Part shown: piece after piece, positions 53,361 through 64,000 of the stretch | Numbering within the stretch: position 1 is the stretch's first letter | Layout of the letters: each line of letters begins with the position of its first letter | NCBI GenBank assembly: GCA_034509495.1 | Contig: CM067510.1 | Span: 28,899,889-28,963,888, forward strand | DNA length: 64,000 bases | Source of the DNA: Acestrorhynchus altus | Taxonomy: Eukaryota; Chordata; Actinopteri; Characiformes; Acestrorhynchidae | Reading direction: 5' to 3' | Translations under genes and position numbers: made by a program | The notes under the pieces: generated by a model | Seen by the model: only the letters and a program-made list of their open reading frames with translations | Database searches by the model: none | What the model was told of the DNA's origin: nothing

Positions 53361-55571
53361 GTTTGTTCCGTCTCTTCTTTATGTCGTACTCTTCCTTCTT
53401 ATTTCAGTTCACTATATTTCTCTTCTTGCTCTTCAACAGTAAGTGCTCATATTCTGGGTTTAACATAGACTAACGGAACTACTGAGCTCATTTGGGTTCA
53501 GTTCTCTCCGGTTCTCTCCTTGGAAGTAATTAGATATGAATGGTTAGTTACTTCAGAAAGTGAGTCCGGTGTCCAGGGATCCCCAGGGGTCAATTTTAGG
53601 AGCATTTATTGTCTCAAACAAGTCTCCTTGTGTACATACTGTATGTACCTCCAGCATAGGGCACAGTTTCAGACCCACCTGGTGTCAAAAGGAATTCATA
53701 CATATGTTACTTTCAGGAGTTTTGATGAAATTGTTCAAAATGATTTGAACAGAGAATGTTAGGAAGTGTATTTATACAGTATGACATGAACCTCCACCTC
53801 CACCTAAACCTTACCTCTACCCTAACCCTTACCCACAACCATAACCACAGTAAAATGTAACCTTGTTTCCATGTCTGCAGGAGTTTACATTTATTCATTC
53901 CTGTGTTTTTAGCTCCAAAATGGCAACATGGCTCCTCTTACCACACAGGAGCACTTTGTAGTTTCTTACAGACGGTTGTCCATCTGTTTCTCTGCATGCT
54001 TTGTTAGTTCAGTCTGATCTTCAGTGGTCAGGACCCCACAGTTTCTCTGGCATCCAGTATCTGTGGAAACTGTGGTTAATGATTGGACTAAAGAATGAGA
54101 AGACTGAACAAGACTTTCAGAGAGGGTTCAGAGGGAAGCAGTTTTCAGCACTATGTGATCATCAGCTCTGCTACTGTCTTACACCTGAGCTAGTCTGCAG
54201 TCCCGTCTGCATTAATAACAGAGATTTCAGACAGAAGGCTTAATGTTAATATTGAAGAACGTTAAATTATGTTTTTATTTTATCATTTTGGTCCAAGACC
54301 ATTTCAGTATGTGTCAGATAAACGCAGTAACGTAACTGTACATATTAGTTGTTTGTCATGCAATAGTGTGTGTCTGAACTGTGTTTGTTCACCTTGAAAA
54401 AACTGAGAGAATTTAAAATATGAACCTTCAGATTGTCTCTCTCACTCTCTTGCCACACACTACAGTGACCTTCATCACACACACACTTTCTAACACTGAC
54501 CCTGCTTTTTTTCTTTCTTTCTTTTTTTTTTTTTAAAGTAATTCTGGGTGTTTTATTGTCAAACCCCCTCCATAATCACTCTCTGATATCCCTGGAATTT
54601 CTTTCGGGGATCTCTTTGTTTCTTTCTGGGAGTTTTTTACTCTCATGGGTTTATCTTCGATCATAACCTCTCTGGAATTACTCCTTTTATGGAATTTCTG
54701 TATCATCAGGATCTCTCTGGGATTTCTTTGGGATTTTGCCCAGACTACTCTGAAAGTTCCAGAGTTCCAGTTTCTCAGATTTGTACTGTTCATATCGGAA
54801 TTTTGTGAGGTTTCTGTTAGGTTAAGGTCCTTTCACACCAAGATATCTTTGGGATATAATATCATAGCTGCGATTTTTATCTCCCTTGAATGAGTAATTA
54901 TGATTCTTATGCAGATACTGATCTGTACAGAGCTCCTCTGGGAACACTCTGAGGTTTCTGGAGATTTTCTCAGCTATTTCAGGGACTTCTATAGAGTTAT
55001 GGGATTGGAATTCCTCTGGGTTGTTCTGGTCTGTTGTAGCCTGGGCCCCATTAAAACTGACAGACAGGTACAATGTTGTGCTGTTGGGCAGATTTCACGG
55101 GGTGACATCATAATATTTACAGACACCACAGATCCCTGTTTGAGGACGAATTGGGTCTTCTCGGCTGTCTTGTAGATCTGCTCATGTCATCTCAACTAAT
55201 CATTCACAGAGGATACAGCAATAACAGTCCTGCCACACTCCTGACAGGTCTGTTGATGATGTTTGTGACATTTTTTAATTGCAGGACATTTAAAGGATAA
55301 ATTATGGGATGTTCTCAGATCACTTGAATAAAAGATCAGTGTGCAGCAACAGCACTCAGAACAGTTCAAAGTCACATGTATAAAAAAATAATAATGCAAT
55401 AATAATAAGGTAAGTAAGGAGTTGTTGGAATAGAGTTTCTATGTGTGAAAAGAATATGTAAGGATATATGTAAGTGATTACAGTATTAGAGTGAAAGGAT
55501 AAGTAAATAGTCTGTGTACTTGTTACATGAGGAAAAAAATCCTTGTATGTGTAACATACTTGGCGAAATAA

Positions 55572-55573
55572 AG

Positions 55574-55652
<79 letters not shown>
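55572..55652. repeat. (GATA)n microsatellite
   Basis: About 20 pure gata units, 81 bases. Confidence 0.95.
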
Positions 55653-55656
<4 letters not shown>

Positions 55657-55671
55657 GAGAGAAAGAGCTAG

Positions 55672-56001
55672 CTATAGTCCAACTATATAGTTTTTTATTC
55701 TATGTAGTTCCTTATTAACCATTTGAGAAAGAGAGACGTCATTCACTGATTCACTGCACTGTGACGAACCTCTTCTACTCACACTCAGCCACATTCTGCA
55801 TATTTGGATGGAACAAAAACTCCAGCTGGTATTCTTTCTCTCCGAGACCAGCCTGAGCGATTTCCAAATGGCAAGTTTACCCTGGCTCTGCAAGACGTTT
55901 GCCAGCACACATTTAGAGCTCACACTCTTCGTGTATCTACATCCAAAGATGAAGTTGGCCATAAGCGCATCCCCCCTGAGGGTCTGTTGTTGCTTGAACA
56001 T
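55672..56001 (-). mobile_element. Possible LINE relic
   Basis: A 110-residue minus-strand frame without strong motifs. Its place next to other Tx1/L1-like pieces on the same strand suggests the C-terminal end of a LINE ORF2. Confidence 0.3.
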
Positions 56002-56253
56002 TGAAATTTCACTATGGATAGAAACAGAGAAACAGAGTAAGTGGTGGAAGAAGAAGTATGAGACAAAGATGAATTATTTCATATGATATACAAGGTGTGT
56101 GTATATATATATAACCTCTGGGTTTAAAATGAGATAAAAGAATTTACAGAAACAACAGTATGTAAAATTCTCCATTGCAGGTCTGACACGTTCTTAGTTA
56201 ACAGTGGTTAACAGCACTCTCCATTCTCCAAGTGAACTTCATGCCATGGTGTA

Positions 56254-56481
56254 TCAGCGCTGTTCTGACACATAAAAGAACAGAACATGTGGTGTAGCAT
56301 ATATAATCCATATATCTGGTTTTGATGTGTAAGATGTCACGCAGGTCGTCGGTCGTATCCTCATGCAGTTCTTGTTAATGTTCAAAACCAAGAATGTCTT
56401 CTTGTACAAGTATGTTGAGCCAAACAAGCTCAGAAGTTTCTTAGCAAATGTTGGAATCTCTCGGTACATGCCTTTATCCAA
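56254..56481 (-). mobile_element. hAT-type dimerisation domain relic
   Basis: The frame reads IPTFAKKLLSLFGSTYLYKK and then TFLVLNINKNCMRIR, the pattern of the C-terminal hATC region (LFGSTYLCEQTFSxMNxNK) in hAT transposases and domesticated relatives. Only about 70 residues are kept. Confidence 0.6.
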
Positions 56482-56773
56482 CTGCCCATAAAAGTTGAAA
56501 AGAGGGAGCTATTGGTGCCAACTCTGATACTCGGGGTCACAGTGCAGTGTGAAATGGGCTGGAAATGATCACACAAAGGTCACGCAGTGAAAGTGTGACC
56601 ACAGACTGACTTCCATCATCTGGTAAAATATAGAATGCTTTTACTGTCTCTGAATGAACTGGAGATGAAAGGCAGCAGTCCTGCTTGCTAAGTGAACCAG
56701 TCCTGTTCCTCCTTGTCCCAGAAGAAGTTCACCAGCATTGCCTGAATGTCTGCAAGGAGATTTGGTAGGTGAT

Positions 56774-57115
56774 CTACACAAGCCATTTTATGCCATAAAA
56801 AGCAAGGTTGTTGTGGTACCTGTTCTCCATACATTGGAGGGGCTCATATAGCTCTCCCAATGAGAGCTCAGCATTCAGCTGTGTGACGGACTGCTCTGTG
56901 ATCTTGGTTTGCGGCTGCGCAGCCTCTGCAGCCTGTGCACTGGCCTGCTTACTCTCAAACAGCTTTGAGACAAAGTTGACTGTCTGCAGGTGAATTTCGG
57001 AGGGCTCAGATATGAGGTCCCCTGATTCTATCCACAGAACATGCACAAACCTTTTCTGTCCATTTTTCTGTTCAAGCCCAAAAAAGAACTTTGAAGGAGC
57101 ATCTATTTCCATCAC
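56774..57115 (-). mobile_element. Tx1/L1-like LINE ORF2 fragment
   Basis: The frame reads APSKFFFGLEQKNGQKRFVH and then SEIHLQTVNFVSKLF, matching the linker between endonuclease and reverse transcriptase in L1-clade LINEs. Truncated on both sides. Confidence 0.65.
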
Positions 57116-57387
57116 ATTCTGAACATGTGATTTCCTGTGGACTCCCCCAAACCCTGGAGCTCCACTATTTCACACTATATCTCTAGAGTTTTAAGAGATC
57201 GGATTTTGTCCATAATGATACTGAAAGTGTACTGTTGGCAGAACATTTTTATTTGGACCTCTGCTACATCCCACCACTGCTGCAATGAGTAAGAAGATGC
57301 TTTCTGTCCTTCTAAAACATCTACTCACACAGCCGCCTGCGAGGAGCAGTGTGGTTCCTGTCTAGATTGTCTCCTGTACAATTAAAA

Positions 57388-57576
57388 TCATCTAATCATC
57401 TCCTCCACCTCACTCACGGGATCGCCCTTGGTCCTGTCCACCTTTACCAGACAGGCACGGACAAGATGCCCTGTTTGACCACACCAAAAGCACCACATAG
57501 CCATGTGGGTGGAGACATACACAGACAAGTCAAAGTCAAATTTTAAACTTAAGCACCTGGTCCAACCCCTGAACAC
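57388..57576 (-). mobile_element. LINE ORF1-like CCHC zinc knuckle fragment
   Basis: CFWCGQTGHLVRAC fits CX2CX4HX4C exactly. It is on the same strand as, and upstream of, the ORF2-like piece, as expected for a Tx1-type LINE. A gag origin is possible. Confidence 0.55.
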
Positions 57577-57744
57577 CCTTCAACACTATGTGCACGGGGT
57601 GCTAAAGGGCAGAACCGGATTGAGTTGACCATTAACTACCCCATTCTGAATCAGGTCCTTCGCCTTTAGAATAAGCCCGCCTGCATTATTCATGTGAGAA
57701 GCAGAGAGAAAGTTTAAGTGGCCCACAGAGTCTCCTACAGCCAG

Positions 57745-58135
57745 ACAACACTCCTCCACCCCCTCCCTGCTCTCCTCCTAACTCATCCACCCGCATTCTG
57801 CTCTCCAGCTTCACTCCTCCACCCCCAGCCTGCTCTCCGGCTTCACTCCTCCACCCCAGCCTGCTCTCCAGCTTCATTCTTCCAACTCCAGCCAGCTCTC
57901 CAGCTTCCTTCTTCCACCCCCAGCCAGCTCTCCAACTTTTCTCCTCCACTCCCTCCCTGCTGTCTACCTTCACTGCTCCTCCCCAACACTGCTCTCCACC
58001 TTCACTCCTCCACCCCGACCCTGTTCTACACCTTAATTCCTCCATCCTGACCCTGCTCCCCACCTTCATTCCTCCATCCTGACCCTGCTCCCCACCTTCA
58101 TTCCTCCATCCTGACCCTGCTCTCCACCTTCATTC

Positions 58136-58140
<5 letters not shown>
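57745..58140. repeat. Minisatellite, about 33-bp unit, pyrimidine-rich
   Basis: About a dozen units of ctcctccaccccagcctgct ctccagcttcatt with drift. Both strands stay partly open and give artificial repeat proteins of 110-127 residues. Confidence 0.8.
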
Positions 58141-58196
<56 letters not shown>

Positions 58197-58254
58197 ACAC
58201 ACACTTGCACTCACACTCCACTCATTCTACTTCCCTACAGAGAGAGAGAGAGAG

Positions 58255-58291
<37 letters not shown>
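58138..58291. repeat. (CA)n and (GA)n microsatellites
   Basis: CA tract at about 58138-58205 and GA tract at about 58240-58291, directly after the minisatellite. Confidence 0.92.
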
Positions 58292-58292
<1 letters not shown>

Positions 58293-58476
58293 CCAGTAGC
58301 TGTGTGTTTACTGTGGGGGTGTGACAGCAGTGTGTGGTTTGCATTAGAGAGGCATAATAGTGTCACTGTGTTCATTAGCCTCCAATAGATAAAATTAGCC
58401 TCTGTCCCGCTGAGCTGAGAGAGGATTGGGTTTTTAAACTGTGTGACTGTGTTGTGTATTCTGTCTTATATCCACA

Positions 58477-58478
<2 letters not shown>

Positions 58479-58543
<65 letters not shown>
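58479..58543. repeat. (AAT)n / (ATT)n trinucleotide repeat
   Basis: aat units that switch to att units near 58522, making a self-complementary run. Confidence 0.9.
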
Positions 58544-58544
<1 letters not shown>

Positions 58545-58620
58545 GCCAGATAATTACTAAACTTAACACACCTTGATAGATGTCAGATCTGCATGCAGTC
58601 AGAAATCTTTTCCAATCAGA

Positions 58621-59854
58621 TACAGTTGTGCTCAAAAGTTTACATACCCCAGCAGAAGTTTTGATTTCTTTTTCAGAGAATATGAATGATAACACAAAAA
58701 CCTTTTTCATGGTTAGTGGTTGGGTGAAACCATTTATTGTGAAATGACAATATTTTCTCTTTTTAAATCATAATGACAAACAAATCATCCAAATGACCCT
58801 GATCAAAAGTTTACATACCCAGTTCTTAATACCGTGTATTGCCCCCCTTTAACATCAATAACAGCTTGAAATCTTTTGTGGTAGTTGTGGATGAGGCTCT
58901 TTATTTTCTCAGATGGTAAAGCTGCCCATTCTTGGCAAAAAGCCTCCAGTTCCTGTAAATTCCTGAGCTGTCTAACATGAACTGCGTGTTTGAGATCTCC
59001 TTCTTGAGTGGCTCAATGATATTGAGGTCAGGAGACTGAGATGACCACTCCAGAACCTTCACTTTGTTCTGCTGTAGCCAATGACAGGTCGACCTGGCCT
59101 TTTGTTTTGGATCCTTGTCATGTTTTGCCTCCAGTATTTGATGATAATGTGCTGCATTCATCTTTCCTTCAACTTTGACCAAGTTTCATGTGCCTTCATG
59201 TGCTCACACATCCCCAAAACATCAGCGATCCACCTCTGTAGTTTACTGTAGGAATGGTGTTTCTTTCACCATAGGCCTTGTTGACACTTCTCCAAATGTA
59301 ACGTTTATGGTTGTGGCCAGAAAGTTCAATTTTGATTTCATCACTCTAAATTACCTTGTTCCAGAAGTTCTGAGGCTTGTCTCTGTGCTGTTCGGAGTAC
59401 TGTAGATGAGATACTTTGTGGCATTTGTGCAGTAATGGCTTTCTTCTGGTGAATCAACCATGCAGCCCATTTTTCTTCAAGTGCCTCCTTATTGTGCATC
59501 TTGAAACCATACCTCTAGTTTTCAGAGAGTCCTGTATTTCAGCTGATGTTAATGGTGGGTTTTTCTTTGCATCCCGAGCAATTTTCCTGGCAGTTGTGTC
59601 CAAAATTTTTGGTCTACCTGACCTGGATTGGTTTTTACAGAAGCCCTGATTTTCCATTTGTTAATCACAGTTTGATCTTCCTTTGATATCTTTTTCTATC
59701 CCTTTCCTGTTTTATCCAGTTGAACTACCTTTTCTCCATTGAGAATTCTTTTGCTTTCCTCATGACTGACAATGCAGAACCATCAGTGGCTCACTCAAAA
59801 GGCCAAGAAAGCAAAAAATCTGTTGGGCTATGTAAACTTTTGAGCACAACTCTA
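58621..59854 (-). mobile_element. Full-length, inactive Tc1-like transposon
   Basis: TA-flanked inverted ends tacagttgtgctcaaaagtt tacataccc and, reversed, tagagttgtgctcaaaagtt. About 1.23 kb. The transposase is on the minus strand: DNA-binding part 59657-59454 (SRSGRPKILDTTARKIARDA) and DDE part 59182-58901 (NKVKVLEWSSQSPDLNIIEP). Here HDKDPKQKARS replaces the expected DNDPKHTA, and frames are shifted. Confidence 0.82.
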
Positions 59855-59869
59855 TATGGTATCAGGTAT

Positions 59870-60458
59870 GACATCTTGATGTCCACTCACTGTCCACTCT
59901 ATCAGACTCTCCTACTTAGTTGCTCCACCTTATAGATGTAAAGTCAGAGACAGAAGCTCATCTGATTCTGCACAGTTTGTGTTGGTCATCCTCTAGTTCT
60001 TCATCAGTGCACACAGGACACTGCCCACAGGATGCTGTTGACTGGATATTTCTGGTTGGTGGACTATTCCCAGTCCAGCAGTGACACTGAGGGGTTTAAA
60101 AATGCCAGCATGTGTCTGATCTACTTGTACCAGCTCAACACACATTAACACACAATCACCATGTCAGTGTCAATGCAGTGCTGAGAATGACCCACCACCA
60201 ACATAATACCTGCTCTGTGGCGGTCCTGTGGGGTCCTGACCATTGAAGAACAGGGTCAAAGGAGGATAATAGAGTATGCAGAGAAACAGATGGACTACAG
60301 TCTGTAATTGTAGCTGTATATAATGTATAAAAGCCTATAAAATAATTATAAAATGATATATCCATAAAGTGCTCCTGTATGGTAAGAGGAGCTGATAAAA
60401 CGGACAGTACAGGTAGAAACAAGGTGGTCATAATATTATGGCTGACCAGTGTATAATC
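59870..60458. repeat. Family R element with clear right end
   Basis: ccactcactgtccactctat, agaagctcatctgattctgc, cagtgctgagaatgacccac, and the end ggtggtcataatattatggc tgaccagtgta, which mirrors the left end at 29250 and 49925. Confidence 0.65.
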
Positions 60459-60459
60459 C

Positions 60460-61430
60460 TACATAAAGAAAAATGTAATACTGATATGGGCTGGATTAAC
60501 AACCTGCACTTTCCCCACAGTTTCTGTCAGCTCTGTCAGTTAAACATCAGAAATATTTCACATAAAAGTAACACACATTTTAACGCACATGAAAGATAAA
60601 TAGGGTCAGAATTGGTTGTTGCAAGTGTCTAAAATGCTTTCATCACAACAGTCATGTATGGCTGATTAAAGTGTAGTGTGTTTCCATCCAAGAGCAGCTA
60701 TAATTAATATCCAGCCGGCCTGAAGCTGAGTGGAGTTTCAGTAGAAAGTAACAGGACTGGAGAACACACAGCGGGAGAGCAGACCTCCAGCTGGGCTCAA
60801 ACAGCGTTCTTCAGCACTGAGAGTGAACAAGACACAACCAAAGCTACTTTGATGTGTGCACTTCCAAGGTTACGAAAGAAAATGCACCCACCCAATTTGA
60901 CGCAGAGCAGGGGGGAGAGGCATGGGGAAAGTTCAGTGCAGCATTAGGAGTCAAAAAGAACTTTGTCTTTTCATCCATAGCATACTGGAGTAAAGTGAGG
61001 TTCTCTTCAGATCTCAGATGGACTGATATTTCGAGGGTCTGCCCAGCAATACTGCTGTGATGATGATTCACATTAAACAGACCTCTATGTCAGTCAGCAA
61101 GCAATGAGAATCTCTCCTTACAACTGACAACTTACATTTTGGACACCCCTGATCAAAATGACTGCATCTGTCTGTTACTTTAAGATGTAATGATGTCTAA
61201 AAGGCATGAGATTAAAGATGAAACCTTCCCTTTGTAAGCAAAAAACATAGATTTAAGTCCCTAATCACATTATTAGACACCATGTCTCTGATCAATAAGA
61301 GAGTGTTTAGTGTATATACATCAAATTCCATTAGAACAGATGCAGGTAAACATAAAAACAAGAAGAATAATTCCTGTTACATGTTCAAAATAACAAAAAA
61401 AGGAAAAGGACCCAAAAAACCCAGTAGTGC
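60460..61430. other. Intergenic, unassigned
   Basis: No repeats recognised. Overlapping frames on both strands at 60844-61071 (75 and 68 residues) show no domain. Confidence 0.4.
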
Positions 61431-61645
61431 CTGCTTTGACAATTATCACAGTTTGTAAGTGCTTTTTGAAACCAAGGGTCTTTCAGTTCTTCTTCGAGGG
61501 ATTTTCAACTTTTTCAATCTTCCACACAAAAGTCTTCCAGTTCTGTGAGATTCCTGGGCTGTTTAGCATGCACTGCTCTTTTGAGGCCTATCCACAGATT
61601 TTCTATGATGTTCAGATCAGGGGACTGTGAGGGCTATGGATGCAC
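61430..61645 (-). mobile_element. Tc1/mariner DDE C-terminal relic
   Basis: The minus strand translates to SPDLNIIENLWIGLKRAVHA followed by KQPRNLTELEDFC, the third catalytic-acid region of a Tc1-like transposase. Confidence 0.65.
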
Positions 61646-61741
61646 AGCATGCACATTTCCACCAACAAAATTAGGTTCTGGAAGATGTAAAGTTTCTTTG
61701 CAACAGGAACCAAAGATTAGTAGATTTGCAGCACAAACCAT

Positions 61742-62122
61742 GTGGGTGTGTCAAGTTATACAGGAGTAAGGAGCGATAGCTTCACCCTTAAAGAGCATAC
61801 AGTGGTATGCAGTGAGGAAACTCAGCATTTATTATCTGGAGTTTCAGGAGACACTTTAAGGAAGCACCAGAAAAGAGAGAACTATGGTGAACTAGTGGAG
61901 GATTTAACTATGGCAGGACACACACACGAAAAAGCAAGTGATAAATCACCGGCCAATGATTTTTTGTGGATTTTATGTTTATGTTATTTATGTTTAATAT
62001 ATTTTATGTATTATATATTTCATATCATGGCATTATTTATCAAACTACAATACAGTGTTACTGTATTTATGCTGCAACATAAATGGTACTGGAACAAAAA
62101 ACATTTGAACAAAAAATATTGA
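61742..62122 (+). other. 126-residue frame of unknown origin
   Basis: The N-terminal half (FTLKEHTVVCSEE, RKHQKRENYGELVEDL) is mildly reminiscent of THAP-type transposase domains, but the key His and Phe after VCS are missing. The C-terminal half is AT-rich and hydrophobic. Probably a relic. Confidence 0.2.
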
Positions 62123-62149
62123 AAAGACAATTATAATAATGCTTACTCT

Positions 62150-62270
62150 TCAGAACAGGGATGATGGTGGCCAGTTTGAAGCATGCTGACATGACTAAGA
62201 GTGAGAGTGTTTAAAATGCCTACAAAGATGTCTACTAACATGTCACTGTAGATGAAGACAACAGTTACAT
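62150..62270 (-). mobile_element. LINE reverse transcriptase relic
   Basis: Minus-strand pieces read LVDIFVGILNTLTLSHV and, after a frameshift, CFKLATIIPV-like sequence, the usual region before the first RT motif in fish LINEs. Confidence 0.45.
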
Positions 62271-63519
62271 TTAACATAGCATGAAGAAAAGATCTAGGTA
62301 CTGAAAAATGGTTGCTCCTCAAGTGGAGAACGAGTTGACAGTGTCCGTGCATTAAGGTAGCAAAAAACAGGGGAGGAACTGGTACTGAGGAGGAGAAATG
62401 TTGAACGTGATCAGAATAGCAGGCAATATGGTCAATCCACAGCTCTATATAGGGGGATATTGTAGAGTGCTGTAGTGCAGAAACCCCTCATTACAAAGGC
62501 AATTGACCATCTGAGAGATGTGCTGGTGGCTCTGTTATGAAGTGTGATTTTTCAGTGTGAACCACTGTGGGAGTGTCTAGTTGTACAGGAGCAAGGATCA
62601 ATGACATACCAGTCATCTCGCATGTTGTAGTCTTTTAGATCCTCTATATTTTATCAACAAAATTTGATGCTTTTTTGAAAAAACATCTATAACAACACAA
62701 ATGTTAGGAGGTAGCCAATGCACTCCACCATCTTCTCACAGCTCCATCTGTTGATGACGTATTCTGTGATGTAGCCTCGGTTCCACTAAAATGGTATAAA
62801 AGTGGGCTGGTTTGCTGAAAAACACCATGGTTCCTTTGAGCATGAACAGAACCAGTCGAAGTTCTTTTGGTGAAAAAAGCCTACATGAGCATTCATTCTT
62901 TCCCTGAAGCACTTTTGGTAGGTGGTGGCCACTGCACACCGGGATCACTCCACAAGACCTACCTGATGACTGGGAACTGTGAGTCCCGTTACTAAGCAAC
63001 AGTGGAATGTTTGTTCATATTTATATACTATATATATATAAATATCCAATGATCATTATGAGTCACTGGACACTGTAAAGGTCAGATGTTTGTAAGCAAC
63101 ATAACGAAGGATTTTTCCATGAAAAGCACAGAGCTTTAATTCAGTTTGTGTGTACACACCTTAAACACAGCTCAGACACTCATGTGTTTGTTTATGTGTC
63201 TGGTGCTGGTGCCTGTTATTGATGAGGAAGTGTTCAAATTCATCTGTGTTTCTACACTGTGTTATACAGCACAAATGGTCAGTTTTATTATATGTTATGT
63301 TTACCTCAATTTTATAAAATCAATTATCAAAGGGCAGTAATATATGTCAATAACATGTCATTTTGGTCTAATAACAAAATTATAAATGTAATATAAATAA
63401 AATATATAATGAATATATGTCAAATAATTCATAAATGCCTATTTTTATAAAATATTCTAATACAATACAAAAGAAAATGAACAAAGTCCCTGCAGACAAA
63501 TACAGCTATAGGCTGGTCT

Positions 63520-63985
63520 TTGAGGGTCACAATGATTGAAAAGCTGGTCATCCAGAAGAAATCATATCCTTTACTGGTAAACTAGGTGGTTAACAAGCTC
63601 TTGACCAGCATAATGTATGTTGTTCTTGACTTTGGTCATGTTTGGACACACTGGTCATGTTTCTCTTCCAGCTTGGTCATGCACTTCAACCGGTTTGGTC
63701 TTGTGGACAAGCCTGGTCATACTAGTTGTCTAGCTTGGTCTAGCTGACCATGCCAGCTAAACCATCAAACCCAAGTAAAATAGACCTTATGTTATGCAAT
63801 AGCTAACCTGGTCAGCCAGCTTGACCATTTTGACCGATTTAAGCTGGACAGTCTATTTTTTCAGTAGGAACTAATGCATAAAACTGAAAACATATTCTAT
63901 ACTGGTCAAGAGGTTGACTGGTTAAGCAGCTCAACCATTTAACTTACCAGTATAGGGTATGTTTTCTCCTGGATGACCAGCTTTA
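63520..63985. repeat. GGTCA-rich palindromic repeat (family G)
   Basis: Inverted arms aaaagctggtcatccagaag and tcctggatgaccagctttaa enclose many ggtcatgc / ggtcagcc words. It looks like the most complete copy, and reaches nearly to the window end. Confidence 0.6.
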
Positions 63986-64000
63986 AGGTATTTATTAGTG

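Noticed and set aside
53800..53850. Interstitial telomeric repeat (ctaccctaacccttaccc)
   Set aside because: Only about two degenerate units, flanked by generic cct-rich sequence.
57686..58069. 127-residue Glu/Gly-rich frame and its 110-residue antisense partner
   Set aside because: Both come from the 33-bp minisatellite.

Overview
The window is vertebrate nuclear DNA, almost certainly from a ray-finned fish. It holds two spliced, convergent genes with GT-AG introns, dense CA/TG/CT/GATA microsatellites, several Tc1/mariner families, hAT-like MITEs, solo LTRs and tRNA-derived SINEs. The divergent StAR paralogue and the repeat families suggest an otophysan-type teleost (catfish, characin, electric fish or relative), but that placement is only an inference. 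No bacterial, organellar or CRISPR-like content was seen.

Gene 1 (plus strand, 606-24019) is the 3' part of an ADAMTS procollagen N-proteinase gene, best matched to adamts14. Fifteen exons, all in consistent phase, encode 841 residues: the end of the metalloprotease domain, disintegrin-like domain, thrombospondin repeat 1, cysteine-rich region, spacer, thrombospondin repeats 2-4, a linker exon, the PLAC domain and a Ser/Thr/Pro-rich tail. The signal peptide, propeptide and first part of the catalytic domain lie left of the window. Half of the splice acceptors have a long (TG)n or (CT)n tract directly upstream.

Gene 2 (minus strand, 39383-28645) is a complete seven-exon steroidogenic acute regulatory protein gene of 292 codons. 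It is clearly diverged from the usual StAR and fits the second fish copy (star2). Just upstream of its ATG is a compact set of TATA-like, GATA and perfect SF-1-type motifs. At the position of the human StAR phosphoserine 195 it encodes glutamate. The two genes converge, with about 4.6 kb between their stop codons.

The rest is intronic and intergenic DNA full of repeats: Tc1-like elements (2083-3697, 42430-43400, 44901-46331, 58621-59854), shorter transposon relics, a gypsy-like LTR element (16222-18339), two solo LTRs, LINE fragments, five copies of one tRNA-like SINE, a family of about 0.9 kb non-autonomous elements, and dispersed minisatellites. I found no third protein-coding host gene between 39.5 and 64 kb; its open reading frames are transposon relics or low-complexity translation.

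Nothing here is convincingly a new biological system. The best leads are the natural phosphomimetic change in the StAR paralogue, the microsatellites at adamts14 splice acceptors, and the CA tract beside a star2 splice donor.
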